64,000 nt of DNA from Hofstenia miamia (GCA_004352715.1 SCFE01000004.1:3048632-3112631), one strand, 5' to 3'. Counted from the stretch's first letter, positions 11,694 to 24,800 are shown. The notes: generated by a model from the sequence alone, not told the origin. Program-made: numbers and translations.

Positions 11694-12090
11694 AATAATA
11701 ATAATAATAATAATAATAATGTATTCTACCACAACGTGGTGTATACAAATAAAATGAATTAAATAAATTTACACAGAGAGAAAAAATGAACGAAGGAAAT
11801 TAGTGGCAGGAGGAACAGGTACAGAAAGGGAAAAGATCGCATTTATAATGAAGACCGTGTTGAGATACGGAAGAAAGAAGGAAAGAGAGGAGCTGACTTT
11901 TGAAAATACGAGGGTTAGACCAGAGATCAATTTCCAGATTAGAGGTAATGAAGTTAGCAAGAGGGATTATGCGGAAGAAATAATTGTGAGAACAAATAGC
12001 TTTATTAATGCGAGGGAGTTGAAACAAGACATAAGAGGAATAACGAGAACAATATGTAGGATTAGAGAAATGTAAGAAAATAACACATTT
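11694..12090 (-). mobile_element. 3' end of another LINE (family G) with (ATT)n tail
   Basis: On the minus strand, 12027-11800 encodes NYFFRIIPLANFITSNLEID followed by FKSQLLSFLLS. This is the typical C-terminus of CR1/L2-type ORF2 (hydrophobic RLWN.LP.EI-like block, then FK..L..FL). It is followed by a short UTR with the hairpin ACCACGTTGTGGT (11728-11741) and by an (ATT)n tail at 11720-11694. A plus-strand open frame at 11803-12075 is the antisense shadow of this coding end. The copy is strongly 5'-truncated. Confidence 0.65.
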
Positions 12091-12173
12091 GTGGGGAAAT
12101 GTAGGAAAATAAGCAAATTGTAAGTTGCTTACTTATTAAGTTAGTAGTGATTAGCATTGAAAAAAACGCAAAC

Positions 12174-12875
12174 CCTATTGTTATCTGCGCTGTTGATAAG
12201 AGCGATCATTTCACGAGATGTAAAATTTTCCAAATAGGAAAGAGAAATGAACTCTTGATTTTGAAACAGAGCATGTTCATCAGACATTCTTGTGTAAACT
12301 TTCATTCCTACGTTTTAAATATTAACCGACCATAGCATAAGTAATGAAGATTATATTTCATATTTTAAGTCCTTGCAATTCGTGCCTAAAAATCTATAAA
12401 AATTAATGAAAATATTACCTGTCATCTTCAACATTGTATCTACATATGTTTTTAACAAAGACTTTCTTTCAAAAAACTTCACTGTAATGTGTTTGTGACA
12501 TAATAAACTACATAAATCAATTGCAGAAAGCAAAAAACAACTGTTTCTGATTACTTTACTTTGAACTTCAAAATGATAGTCATTGGTATCTAGGCATATG
12601 ATACTAAATATATGAATTTATAAAAATATTATACTTGAATAATTTGGAGTTAAATGGCGTGTTTCTAACGAAGATCCTATTGTGTATCCAAGAGCATCAA
12701 CAACGATATCAAGGAAGTTATTGTTTTCTACCAGACTAGTCGCAAATTTTTCATCACTTGTGAACTGAGAGAGAACATTCATCAGTGAATTTATCAAGGG
12801 CTTTGCATCTTTCATATTTATCAGCATTTGATTGATCATCTTGTAGTACAATGGAAGTGAAGCGCAGAATTGAAT
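12174..12875 (-). CDS. Three internal exons of an alpha-helical protein, possibly a UBR-type E3 ubiquitin ligase (partial)
   Basis: Three minus-strand exons join in frame: 12875-12670 (acceptor TTTTAATAG, donor TTC|GTTAGA), 12558-12419 (acceptor TTCAAAG, donor ACAG|GTAATA) and 12307-12174 (acceptor AACGTAG, donor AATAGG|GTTTGC). Lengths 206, 140 and 134 keep the phase throughout and give about 160 residues with no stop. Segments include SLVENNNFLDIVVDALGYTI, LLKTYVDTMLKMTGM and RMSDEHALFQNQEF. Their order and spacing resemble the region of UBR1/UBR2-family ligases with a vulnerable 'MQGM...R..GQH.E' block, but this is a memory-based comparison and uncertain. The first donor is weak. Neighbouring exons were not found: LINEs lie on one side and a gap on the other. 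Confidence 0.45.
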
Positions 12876-13372
12876 CTATTAAAATTACTTGATAATGCAA
12901 TGGGCTGTTCGAATTCCTTCCATTTATACTAGCATTAAATCAATACACTATAAAGGAAAAAATAATATATACAATAGAGGAACAAATTTACTTCTTCAGA
13001 ATGTCAAGAAACATGCAAAGGGGAAACAACGAGACTTGCGAAAAGCATCAATATCCGCGGAAAGTTACATTGCATATTGCACCCAAAATAAAGATCTTAA
13101 GTGTTTCTTAAAAATAACTTTGTTTGCGAACATTAATAAGACAACAAGAATAATTTCAATACACTGCATATACCTTGAATAATTTATCATTGCAAAATTC
13201 AAAATTATTAATTCGGTGAACATTGTTAATCTTGATTATTCTATTGAAGATTAACGTAAAATTGTGAAATATACATCCAGGCTTGTCCAAGAGGTAGATT
13301 TTGATTACCACCTCACGAAATTTTCTATAAGATTATATGTGGGTGAACTATTTGTGCTAATTGGCTTTTATA

Positions 13373-13393
13373 TATATATATATATATATATAT
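13373..13393. repeat. (TA)n microsatellite at a gap edge
   Basis: A TA tract runs into the N block at 13394 and resumes at 14394-14402 on the other side, so the gap probably hides a long TA repeat. Confidence 0.85.
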
Positions 13394-14393
13394 NNNNNNN
13401 NNNNNNNNNNNNNNNNNNNNNNNNNNNNNNNNNNNNNNNNNNNNNNNNNNNNNNNNNNNNNNNNNNNNNNNNNNNNNNNNNNNNNNNNNNNNNNNNNNNN
13501 NNNNNNNNNNNNNNNNNNNNNNNNNNNNNNNNNNNNNNNNNNNNNNNNNNNNNNNNNNNNNNNNNNNNNNNNNNNNNNNNNNNNNNNNNNNNNNNNNNNN
13601 NNNNNNNNNNNNNNNNNNNNNNNNNNNNNNNNNNNNNNNNNNNNNNNNNNNNNNNNNNNNNNNNNNNNNNNNNNNNNNNNNNNNNNNNNNNNNNNNNNNN
13701 NNNNNNNNNNNNNNNNNNNNNNNNNNNNNNNNNNNNNNNNNNNNNNNNNNNNNNNNNNNNNNNNNNNNNNNNNNNNNNNNNNNNNNNNNNNNNNNNNNNN
13801 NNNNNNNNNNNNNNNNNNNNNNNNNNNNNNNNNNNNNNNNNNNNNNNNNNNNNNNNNNNNNNNNNNNNNNNNNNNNNNNNNNNNNNNNNNNNNNNNNNNN
13901 NNNNNNNNNNNNNNNNNNNNNNNNNNNNNNNNNNNNNNNNNNNNNNNNNNNNNNNNNNNNNNNNNNNNNNNNNNNNNNNNNNNNNNNNNNNNNNNNNNNN
14001 NNNNNNNNNNNNNNNNNNNNNNNNNNNNNNNNNNNNNNNNNNNNNNNNNNNNNNNNNNNNNNNNNNNNNNNNNNNNNNNNNNNNNNNNNNNNNNNNNNNN
14101 NNNNNNNNNNNNNNNNNNNNNNNNNNNNNNNNNNNNNNNNNNNNNNNNNNNNNNNNNNNNNNNNNNNNNNNNNNNNNNNNNNNNNNNNNNNNNNNNNNNN
14201 NNNNNNNNNNNNNNNNNNNNNNNNNNNNNNNNNNNNNNNNNNNNNNNNNNNNNNNNNNNNNNNNNNNNNNNNNNNNNNNNNNNNNNNNNNNNNNNNNNNN
14301 NNNNNNNNNNNNNNNNNNNNNNNNNNNNNNNNNNNNNNNNNNNNNNNNNNNNNNNNNNNNNNNNNNNNNNNNNNNNNNNNNNNNNNNNNNNNN
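13394..14393. other. Assembly gap (1000 N)
   Basis: Exactly 1000 Ns, a size that suggests a placeholder rather than a measured gap. Apparent frames that cross it are artefacts. Confidence 0.99.
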
Positions 14394-14402
14394 TATATAT
14401 AT

Positions 14403-16323
14403 AATACCTATCAAACATATGACAGTTTGTTTTAATTACTATTCCATATCAAACTTTGTTTAATGTAAACAAAAACAAGCCATTTTCAGCAAAAGCGAAC
14501 TCGGGATTTTTTAACATGGGAGAGGGCAGGGGGTGGGGGTGAAGCTCCGGGAAAATCTTTGAAAACATTGAAAAAGTAGACTGCAAAAATGCATTTCACG
14601 ACCTTAGTTTTAAAATATTTTTAATATTTTCCCGAAAATTTTTTTATTTAACGTATTAAAATCAATTTTGAAAACCTGACGAGGGACATTCTATCATGTC
14701 CCCCTTGCGTTCGCTACTGATTTTCAATTGAAACAATGGATTATGAATACAGTGTGTATCCATGAATGCTTTAATTTTACGAATAAATATTGGCAATGGT
14801 GATGGGCAACAAACATTATTTGATGCAAAGGACTGTATTTAATTGTGTACAATCGCATATTCCACAAAAATCGTCGTAACCCTTTAAAGTTATTGAAAGC
14901 AGCATGCCAATTGTGTAATTCAATTTTTACGCAACAACGAGTATGATTTTATTGAGATGAGCCAGTTTGTGTACACTCATTTCCTTCTCTTGTTTATTAA
15001 ATACTGTATATATGACCTGGTGACCCAGCGGACTCGGAAGATTTATTGAGAAAATTAACCGGTGACCTGGCTGACCCGTCAACAAATCCTTGATCTGGTG
15101 ACCCTGTTAAAAATTTGCGTGTGATGGCATTAAGCTCTTAACCTTAAACAGCCTGGTGATTTTTAAAAAATTTTCATGATCCTATAAAAAAATTTTAAAC
15201 CCTTATTGCTATTAATGGTGTACTCAATCTGAAAGCACCACATGATAGAGGAGAATCTTCTTTCTTTTTCGATCTAAATCAGCGGCTGGCCTTGTCCCAT
15301 TGGGGCGTGCCGTTGCGCGAAGTCTCCGGTCACAGGGGCCTTCAGCTGACTTTTGCAGGGGCCTCTGACTTTTGCGAACAGTACATCTCAATGGGTTTGG
15401 AAAATCTTTGCACATATTAGGAAACATTCAAAGTTCTTTGTTGCCTCCAGGAGCTTAAAACCTTCTAAATGCATTAACACTAAGTATGAGAGAATTTAGA
15501 TCTTTTTCAAAAATTCGAAAATTTCTAAGAAAATTTGTTAATCATTCAACAATGTCTGCTACAGCAATAAGCTTTAATAGAAATTTTCAACATTGCATTA
15601 ATGTATGTTCCCCAATACACCTACCCATGCCCCAAGATTTTCAAATTTGGAAATAGGCTTGAAGAAAATTCTTTGTAAATTTGAAAAAACAATTTGTTCT
15701 TTGAAAAGGATGCTAGGCTGTTTAAGGTTAAATATATTTTTAATTTTGTCATCATTTTAGCACATTATAAGACTAATTGTTTCATAAATATTATTATAAT
15801 AACTGTACTTTATAAAAAAACTTCTAAATTATTATGTTAGTAATTTAGAGTTCTGCAGGACCGCCTCGTCCTATAGGACCAAAAAAATCATTTGGACTGG
15901 GACCAAAATTGATTCGACTGGAGCTATAAATATAGATTTGTACTACTTATTCTTAATTTGGTCTACACTATTTTCACATTTAATTCAAAAATGCATTGTT
16001 CATATTCAGAAATTTACATTTCATATCCAGAAATTTGAATTTGATATTCAGAAATCGAAAATAATTCTTTACATCTACCCTCATATTCGATTCTATTGTG
16101 ACAATAATTGAGCAGTTCTTACAGAGGAAGAATAACAGGTACTAAACGATTTTCATAAAATCTTACTTCACTTATATGATGAAGTTTTAATATATTATAT
16201 TATATATTTGCCTGTTGTGAAAATTTTTTAAGTTTCCGAAATTCAAATGCCAATTTTTGAATATAGAATGTAAATTTCTTAATATAAAACTGCAATTCTG
16301 AATATGAATTGCAATTTTTTTTG
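14403..16323. other. Intergenic with old repeat traces, no gene
   Basis: No convincing gene. A G-rich patch at 14518-14545, an imperfect repetition of GACCTGGTGACCC-like strings at 15016-15110 and a GC-richer minus-strand open patch at 15224-15427 suggest decayed repeats. AATTCAGAAAT-type strings recur at 15990-16050 and resemble those near 1100-1125. Confidence 0.4.
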
Positions 16324-16585
16324 TATTTTCACAATTGACATAATATCGCGCCCATAGGGCATTGATAAAATAATAACAGTCATCTACACATAGTCAATTG
16401 ATTTAGTACATAAAATTCTGCAATTTTTGACGACACATTAACCACAGAGCGGATTTAAACTGTTCCAAGGTATTGCATGCATGTAGCGGAATTTTTAAAA
16501 AATTGAGAAGTTTGACAGCAGCCATGAATGGGGATTTATCCATAAAGCTCGATGTTGGGTACAGGACACCTAGGACAAAGTGGGA
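16324..16585 (-). mobile_element. LINE family A, copy 2, 3' end only (runs into gap)
   Basis: The minus-strand complement repeats the 3' UTR and ORF2 C-terminus of the copy at 1100-4281. It has the same CCCTATGGGCGCGATATTAT UTR, the same final residues QNFMY before the stop at 16403, and closely similar SPFMAAVKLLNFLKIPLHAC and VLYPTS segments. A few substitutions separate the copies (for example LMCRQKLQ versus LLCRQKWQ). The rest is lost in the N block that starts at 16586. Confidence 0.92.
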
Positions 16586-17585
16586 NNNNNNNNNNNNNNN
16601 NNNNNNNNNNNNNNNNNNNNNNNNNNNNNNNNNNNNNNNNNNNNNNNNNNNNNNNNNNNNNNNNNNNNNNNNNNNNNNNNNNNNNNNNNNNNNNNNNNNN
16701 NNNNNNNNNNNNNNNNNNNNNNNNNNNNNNNNNNNNNNNNNNNNNNNNNNNNNNNNNNNNNNNNNNNNNNNNNNNNNNNNNNNNNNNNNNNNNNNNNNNN
16801 NNNNNNNNNNNNNNNNNNNNNNNNNNNNNNNNNNNNNNNNNNNNNNNNNNNNNNNNNNNNNNNNNNNNNNNNNNNNNNNNNNNNNNNNNNNNNNNNNNNN
16901 NNNNNNNNNNNNNNNNNNNNNNNNNNNNNNNNNNNNNNNNNNNNNNNNNNNNNNNNNNNNNNNNNNNNNNNNNNNNNNNNNNNNNNNNNNNNNNNNNNNN
17001 NNNNNNNNNNNNNNNNNNNNNNNNNNNNNNNNNNNNNNNNNNNNNNNNNNNNNNNNNNNNNNNNNNNNNNNNNNNNNNNNNNNNNNNNNNNNNNNNNNNN
17101 NNNNNNNNNNNNNNNNNNNNNNNNNNNNNNNNNNNNNNNNNNNNNNNNNNNNNNNNNNNNNNNNNNNNNNNNNNNNNNNNNNNNNNNNNNNNNNNNNNNN
17201 NNNNNNNNNNNNNNNNNNNNNNNNNNNNNNNNNNNNNNNNNNNNNNNNNNNNNNNNNNNNNNNNNNNNNNNNNNNNNNNNNNNNNNNNNNNNNNNNNNNN
17301 NNNNNNNNNNNNNNNNNNNNNNNNNNNNNNNNNNNNNNNNNNNNNNNNNNNNNNNNNNNNNNNNNNNNNNNNNNNNNNNNNNNNNNNNNNNNNNNNNNNN
17401 NNNNNNNNNNNNNNNNNNNNNNNNNNNNNNNNNNNNNNNNNNNNNNNNNNNNNNNNNNNNNNNNNNNNNNNNNNNNNNNNNNNNNNNNNNNNNNNNNNNN
17501 NNNNNNNNNNNNNNNNNNNNNNNNNNNNNNNNNNNNNNNNNNNNNNNNNNNNNNNNNNNNNNNNNNNNNNNNNNNNNNNNNNNNN
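16586..17585. other. Assembly gap (1000 N)
   Basis: Exactly 1000 Ns. It interrupts LINE A copy 2, so the collapse of a multicopy retroelement is the likely cause. Confidence 0.99.
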
Positions 17586-19015
17586 GATAAGAAAAACGTT
17601 TTTTTTAAATTTGGAACGTTGCTTGCAGGGCTTTGCATAGACATTGAAAATTTCAAGAAATCACACTGGTCTTCTGCTATATGAGAAATCTTGAGCTCGC
17701 TTTATAAGCCGATGTTTTTAACATCTTCAATGATTTACCATGTGAAATAAAAAACTTTGAAAATAATTTGTATAAACAATAAATCATGATGTTAAAATAT
17801 CAATTCTATGAGATTCCTCTATTTGCAAATATATATTAAGTTTAATACTTTAACCGTTTTCTATTTCTTGCAAAATTTGGACTTAGACATAAGTCGAATT
17901 TCGAAATCATGTTGGATTCAAATGCGAATTTAGAAATATATCGAAAATTCTCGGAGCTACTGAAATTATTTAAATAAAAGTTATTTCGATAGCAAACATT
18001 TCTATTTTAGAGTAAAAAGCTAAATTTTTTTGTACTTCAATGTAGTTCTTTAATCTTAACTATTAACAACAGATGCTTTGTATATGTAAGTTATTACACA
18101 AAATAATTTAAATTTTGGATTTGAAATGGGATGTGCAAATACATTGCCTGAATATTGATTCAATTTCAAAATAAAACATAGAAATTCGCAAAGCCCTGTT
18201 ACAGAAACAAGCGAATATCAACATGAAAACCTCTGAATCCATTGAAACTATTCAGATTTTATTGTTTTGTTTAAATAATTTCAATAATTGTGAACGTAGA
18301 CTTGTAGTTAAAAAAATGACATGCCAGCAAATCTATTAGCCACAGACCCAGTTGCAACTCTGATTGCTAGTAAAAATTGCTATTTGCTATTCAACTTAAA
18401 CATATTTTTTAAAAATTACAATTATATATATAATAGTATCTATGTACATACATTCAAAAAGCAAGAATTCTGCATTGTCTTTTAAAATGTATTTGTGTTT
18501 TAAGAATGGTAATTCAATGTTTTAATTTATCATTAACAAATGAGACACTCACATATAATTATTTGTTTTCGATATGGTATCACATTTCTTACCATCTACA
18601 ACATTATACTTCGCGATAACAAGTTTTCTAATCCTTATATACATGCAAATGATTATCAGGTTTGTTTATTCTTGTTTAATAAACAAACACTTAATGTGTT
18701 TAATACAAGCTTAGTGGCTTTTTTATAAATGGTTGTTTAATCACTAGATGTGGATACATATATAGAAATTGGTTTTGGTATCCTTAATACAAAAAGTTAT
18801 ACATTTAATAAGTAAATTTTTAATGTAATTGCTAATGATATTTATGCTTAGTGTTTGTCACACTCTTGAATTTTAAATTCAACTCAGAAGGAAATCATTT
18901 TATAACAGTACTTCAGAAATAAGTCATGTCAAAGATATACATATACAGTCCATAAAATGCGACACCTTTCATTTTAAAAAATATATATAAATATTTTTGT
19001 AAAAGACAATATGTA
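17586..19015. other. Intergenic AT-rich DNA, nothing recognised
   Basis: No frame with recognisable motifs on either strand. Confidence 0.45.
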
Positions 19016-19570
19016 NNNNNNNNNNNNNNNNNNNNNNNNNNNNNNNNNNNNNNNNNNNNNNNNNNNNNNNNNNNNNNNNNNNNNNNNNNNNNNNNNNNNN
19101 NNNNNNNNNNNNNNNNNNNNNNNNNNNNNNNNNNNNNNNNNNNNNNNNNNNNNNNNNNNNNNNNNNNNNNNNNNNNNNNNNNNNNNNNNNNNNNNNNNNN
19201 NNNNNNNNNNNNNNNNNNNNNNNNNNNNNNNNNNNNNNNNNNNNNNNNNNNNNNNNNNNNNNNNNNNNNNNNNNNNNNNNNNNNNNNNNNNNNNNNNNNN
19301 NNNNNNNNNNNNNNNNNNNNNNNNNNNNNNNNNNNNNNNNNNNNNNNNNNNNNNNNNNNNNNNNNNNNNNNNNNNNNNNNNNNNNNNNNNNNNNNNNNNN
19401 NNNNNNNNNNNNNNNNNNNNNNNNNNNNNNNNNNNNNNNNNNNNNNNNNNNNNNNNNNNNNNNNNNNNNNNNNNNNNNNNNNNNNNNNNNNNNNNNNNNN
19501 NNNNNNNNNNNNNNNNNNNNNNNNNNNNNNNNNNNNNNNNNNNNNNNNNNNNNNNNNNNNNNNNNNNNNN
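19016..19570. other. Assembly gap (555 N)
   Basis: 555 Ns, not a round number, so this gap size was probably estimated from read pairs. Confidence 0.99.
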
Positions 19571-20050
19571 ACCAGTTATCATTGTGTATTTATAATTCAA
19601 AACATACCAAATTAAAAACCTAATATCCTTTTAAATATACATGTATCTTAGGTAATGTACAATTATACAATTCTTGGGAAGAAAGTTACTCTCTTTTGAG
19701 AGATATTTACTTTTATGAAATAAGATCAGATACTGAGGATGAGTAGGCAAAGAAGAAAACTTGCATTGTAAATGTGTATGAAGATAAGTGATTGGCAATG
19801 TTTAGCATATCATATTGGTGTACCAATTTTCACTGGATTTATTAAGTCTGGCATTTATTTATTTAATACTTAATTGTATTGTTCATGCATGGCACACATC
19901 CAAGGAAAAATCCCAAGTACACTTGCAGAAAAAGAAATTGTATTTTAATGATGCTTTGTGAAGTCTTAGGTTTCAAATATAGTTTAATTAGTTATTATAA
20001 ATAATTTTTATGTCTCTCTTTTGTGTAAATTTTAAATATAGTTTTTGATT

Positions 20051-20200
20051 GCCAAATAGAATACCGTTAGCGCCAAATTGAATGACGTTAGTGTCCAGTA
20101 GAATGGAGCTATTGAAATTTAGATTAACACTTCCCAAATTAAATACCGCTAGTACCAAATAGAATGATATTAGCTCAAAATAGAATGAGAAATTGTATTG
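20051..20200. repeat. Minisatellite with a 21-bp unit
   Basis: About seven degenerate units of 20-22 bases follow each other, each like GCCAAATAGAATACCGTTAG (for example at 20051, 20072, 20093, 20135 and 20156). Because the unit is about 21 bases, the minus strand stays open as a seven-residue repeat (ILFGANG-, IQFGANV-like) within 20218-19988. I see no sign that it is a real protein. Confidence 0.75.
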
Positions 20201-21896
20201 AATAGTAAATGCCACCAAATATATTGAATCTAGGGATAATACACTGAAAAATGTTCCTATTTAGATTCTATGAAGTTAAAACAGAGAAGAGACTACAAAA
20301 GGTGGATAAAAAATTATTTACATTAATATTGCAAGACAAAGAAAAATTCAGTCTTTGAATAAACGTAATACATATAATAAATTTAGCATTATTTCTTGAA
20401 AAAATTTTATAATCTATGACTATACAACCTAGAAGACTTGTTCCATATAGTGTACTTAGAGGGATTAATTCAAAACCAATCCTATCATAGATGCTGTTTT
20501 CTCCCTAATCTCAAAGGGAACTATTCTTACATTTGTAGGTGTTTAATGTTTGGGTGATTTCTTGGAACTTTTAGTAAAATTGAGAAGAATGTAGAATTGA
20601 AGCTAGGGAATCCTTTTTTGTTACAATGGATATGTAAAAGTTACATAAATTAGGAGTTATGTGTAGTACTGTGAAAACACGAAAACAATTTATTTTATTC
20701 ATTATCCCTAACAAAATCTATAACATATTCTTGATTAAAACTAGTGATAAAAATAGAATTAATATAAAAATGGCAATTCTTTCATCATTTATTGATTGAT
20801 TTAAAGGGTTTTTGCAAAGCATTCATGTTATATGATGTTATAAGACAATGCTTCGGAATCAGAAATTGTGGTAATATACCAGATTTTGCTACGCTACCAT
20901 ACTTACTTTAATTTATTTTAAAAAAAATATTTATAGAGAACGAATTTTGACATCATTTCAATGGTACAATCAGAAAACGTTGAAATGTTTTTTCTGCGAA
21001 TAGAGATGGATACTAGCCAAATTTTAGCTTATTGTAGGAACTGCACTTTCTCCAGCTTTTTAACTAAATAATGTTTAGTTACAATTAGTAATTTTAAAGT
21101 GTTTATCTTTTAAAATTGTAAATATTTAAAGAAAAATAACAAATTTGCTATCTATTATGTGATCTTAGTCTAACTGCTAACCGTGTTACAATTATCATGC
21201 CATAAATTATCAGTGAGCACAATTTTAGAGATTGCTTTATTTCTTTATCAGTAGGTGCTTGCTTACATCAAAGACTCTCTATATAATAATGCAAAAGGGT
21301 GCAATCTTTCTGTAAAGTTTTTAGTGGATTACATAATTTACACAAATATATTATTTTGTTATTACGCTTTTTTTCTTAACTTAATACAGTCAATTTAATG
21401 ATCAACTTTATCCGAGGCTTTCAATTGCTTACCTTTAGATTTTAATTGAATTAAAAAAAAATCATATCTGAATACACTTGTGTCTAACGTCAATAATGAA
21501 ATAGCGAGAATTACTAACTACTCTTTTAAATACAGTTCTAAGATAAGAAATATTATTGACTAATTAAATTATGTACAAATTTGAAATGAATATTGTTGAG
21601 GGCAATTACTAATGTCCAAATTTATGTAATTTTTAATAAAAATGCTTATGGCTGATACAAAGAAAAAATATTTTTAATTTGATTCTATGAAATTCATGAA
21701 AATGGAAATTATAAATTTAGTATTTATTTGCAGGCGAAATTCATAATTTCTAAGTGTACATGACATGACTGTAGCAGTTCATGTTATCACATGCAATGCA
21801 TGTTAAATCTAATCCTTCTTTTACTAGAAAAATATAATGAAAACATTCATTGAATTTCTCAAAGAGGTTAAATTTAATTTGAAAATGTTTGTTTAG
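20201..21896. other. Upstream flank or 5' introns of the FBT-family gene
   Basis: This AT-rich stretch should hold the first exon or exons of the transporter that follows, since its N-terminal 40-60 residues are missing. I could not identify them. Several acceptor-like TTTAG sites occur, but no adjacent sequence reads like the family's N-terminus. Confidence 0.35.
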
Positions 21897-24800
21897 GGTT
21901 CAGTTTTGGCATTAATAGTAATGAGGACTGTTACATATCCGTTTTTTGGCAGATATCTCAATCTCCAAGGAAACGAATTCAATGCAATTTCCGCCATCAT
22001 AAGCCTGATGTGGGCAATGAAAATATTCTGGGCATTCCTAAGTGATGGATGTTCTATATTTGGGAAATACCGTGTACCATACATGATTATGGGATGGACA
22101 ATCGCGTCTATTTTATTCTATTCTTATCAATTTATCTCCCTCCCTGAATCTTATTATGGTGTGGTGAGGGATGGAGAGGTGGGAATTCATTTGCAACTGG
22201 AATTGTTATATTCTATATTGAATTTTCAAAACATATATAAACTTAAAATTGAAAAATTATGCACATACACATATAACTACTTGGCATATAAAAATGGCAT
22301 CAAATTGTCCTTAAAATTTATGAAGTATTTTAACTTCAAGTTTTTTCCACCTTGTAAAAAAATGGCAAATGAATTTCAAAGAGATGCTATCAAAACCAAA
22401 GCGATATTCAAAATCCGAATGCTGGGGAAAGCGCATCGACTTTTTTAACTCTTCTAGTTATTTGTTTGTTCTTTTTTGGGATGACAGATGTTGCGTCAGA
22501 CGCATTGGCTGTAGAATACGGCAGACGAGAACCAATTGCGAAACGTGGAAAAGCGACCGGATATTGCACAATATCAGAAACTGGAGGAATGGCTATTGCA
22601 AACATATTTGCAGGTATTATTTTAAATATGTTAATGTTATAGTACTAAAGGTAATGTTCTATTTCAATAAATAATATTTAGAAACTATAAACCTTTGGCT
22701 TAAAACAGGTAAGTTATAATAACTAATCTGGTGACATTTGAAAAAAAAAATTTGTTGTTTTTGTGAAATTAGGTGCACTCACATTAGGCTTTAAGACAAA
22801 ACGTCAGTGGATTAAATCATAAGATTGTACAGAAGGTTGAATGTACCAACTAAGGCATAAATTGTCTCTTCCTGGATTTTCTGCTGGGCTCAAAACATAA
22901 AATATTGTCTTGTTTCAAATACCAACAATAGTTAACCATCGTAGCACAATCCCATCTTCCATGACATTTTGTCTCTATTGTTTTATATCTGGATGGTGAA
23001 CGTCTAAGCTTACAGAAAATATTCCAGATGTGATTGCAAATACTGAGCCAGCCAAGCGTTTGAACGTTTTCAGTATAACTTCTACAAACCTTTGCAAGTT
23101 GAACTACTTTTGTTCCCAAGACATTTAATCACAACGACTTCAAAAGACACTCATGCACTCATGTCCTCTTCGTTCGTTGATATCGAAAATTTTTGTCATC
23201 ATTCACAGTTTCCTGATTTGTAGGCAATAAAACTGCTTTCAGACTACGTCTAAATTAATCTACCAACAAGCATCAGTCGCAGGTTCCTAACTCTTCAATA
23301 AGACTCTGAAGTCCTCCCAATGAACAATATTATGTTATCGACAATATCGTCGATTATCACTTTTTTGATAATCGATTTTACAGCTCTGATAACGAGTTTG
23401 AAATCATATCATTTTACTGGTTATATCGAACATCTACTTATAATGAGTTTTATTCGCTATAAAAATTGTAGCTTTTGCTCTAGATACTACTTATGGTAAT
23501 TCATCAAAGTATTACAGGTCTTACAAATACAATTAAGGTAATCTTTGAGATGTTATTCTCTTCCTAGAAAGAAAAAAAATGATCGATTTAACAGATTTTT
23601 CGTAAAAGAGAACTCGCTATATGCGACTAAAGTTCAATGTAATGGTTTAAATTTTGCCGGGACCGAGTGAATTTTGTTACAACCAACTTTTTGTAGAGTT
23701 TTATAGTATTTTACTGTAGAGCTACTATTCATATGAGATTACGTTAATGACTCTATCTATATTAACTTAATTTATGTTAGTTAATTACACTTAATTAAGG
23801 AATTGCAATGAACAGTGCAGAATACGGTGGACGATTTTGTTTTGGTTTGCGTTGGGATCAGCTCATGACTATCTATGGAACGATAGCTTTGTTTGGTGTA
23901 ATTAACGCCGCTCTCTTCACAATTGAGCCTCCTAAATCAGATGTAAGTTGCTATTAAAATTCAAAATGAGAACGTTAGTTCCTGTTACATTTTGTCCACC
24001 CTGTTTCGTCAAATTAAAAAAAGTCTAGTTATTTATCATACTTTTATATTTTATAATTTTATTCCAGACCACCGTGATGTAGAAGATAGATGGATGTAGA
24101 ACTAATCGCTTGAAGTTACTTGCAACTTTTTTAGGAAGGTGTTTAATTTTGTATAAATATGGTTTCAAAGTTCAGTTACCTCAATATCTTGTTAGGTTAT
24201 CACATCTGCAATTGAAATTATTGACTCTAATCTCAATATATTTTCTCTATGTACATTTACTATAAGTAAATTTAGCATTGATTGTTATAACACAAACAAC
24301 TGACATCTCGTCATGGAATTTGGAAGATCCAAGCACTTTTCGCAAAAATATGGTTTAAATTATAACATCAAATGAATGACTTTAGCACTCAATGAGCAAA
24401 TCATTATCTTACATAAGTATTTAGACAAATGAGGCATTTAAATTCACTTGTATTTAGACGTATAACATAAAGAAGAACATGATTGTATTTTGGGATATGT
24501 TGGCTTCAGAGAGTTTTATTCGTGTGAGCATTTTCTTCTATTTCGGGGCAATGCTAATGGGTATGCGAAGCTCTGCGGGTCTCAAAATAAAAACAATGTG
24601 GGTAAAAGTTGAACCGTTGACTGGTGCAGCAGTGTCACTGATTTGCATTCTTATTGTAATGGGATCAATGGTCATCTACGAGAGATTTTTCATCAATACA
24701 AACTGGAGATTTGCTCTATCAATGATTTACCTAACAATTTTTCCTGTGGGACTTTTGAGTGAAACCCTTGCGATATTCGATGTTATTAGGAACCAATATA

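Noticed and set aside
11803-12075. 90-codon plus-strand frame with a charged composition
   Set aside because: The opposite strand reads as the C-terminus of a LINE ORF2 followed by an (ATT)n tail, which explains the open frame better.
12889-13182. 97-codon plus-strand frame next to the orphan exons
   Set aside because: Basic, low-complexity translation without a motif. The minus strand has a possible exon (PRILMLFASLVVSPLH), but no junction that I can defend.
13264-14463. Long frames across the N blocks (also at 16403-17684, 18974-19600 and 38905-40230)
   Set aside because: They are open only because Ns contain no stops.
15224-15427. 67-codon Arg/Pro-rich minus-strand frame
   Set aside because: GC-richer patch with internal repetition and no family match. 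Probably decayed repeat.
20051-20200. Considered as a CRISPR array
   Set aside because: Units are directly adjacent and degenerate with no unique spacers, and the genome is eukaryotic.
23335-23390. CGATTATCA...TGATAATCG hairpin in FBT intron 2
   Set aside because: A 9-bp stem in AT-rich DNA is expected by chance at this scale, and no flanking evidence supports a functional RNA.
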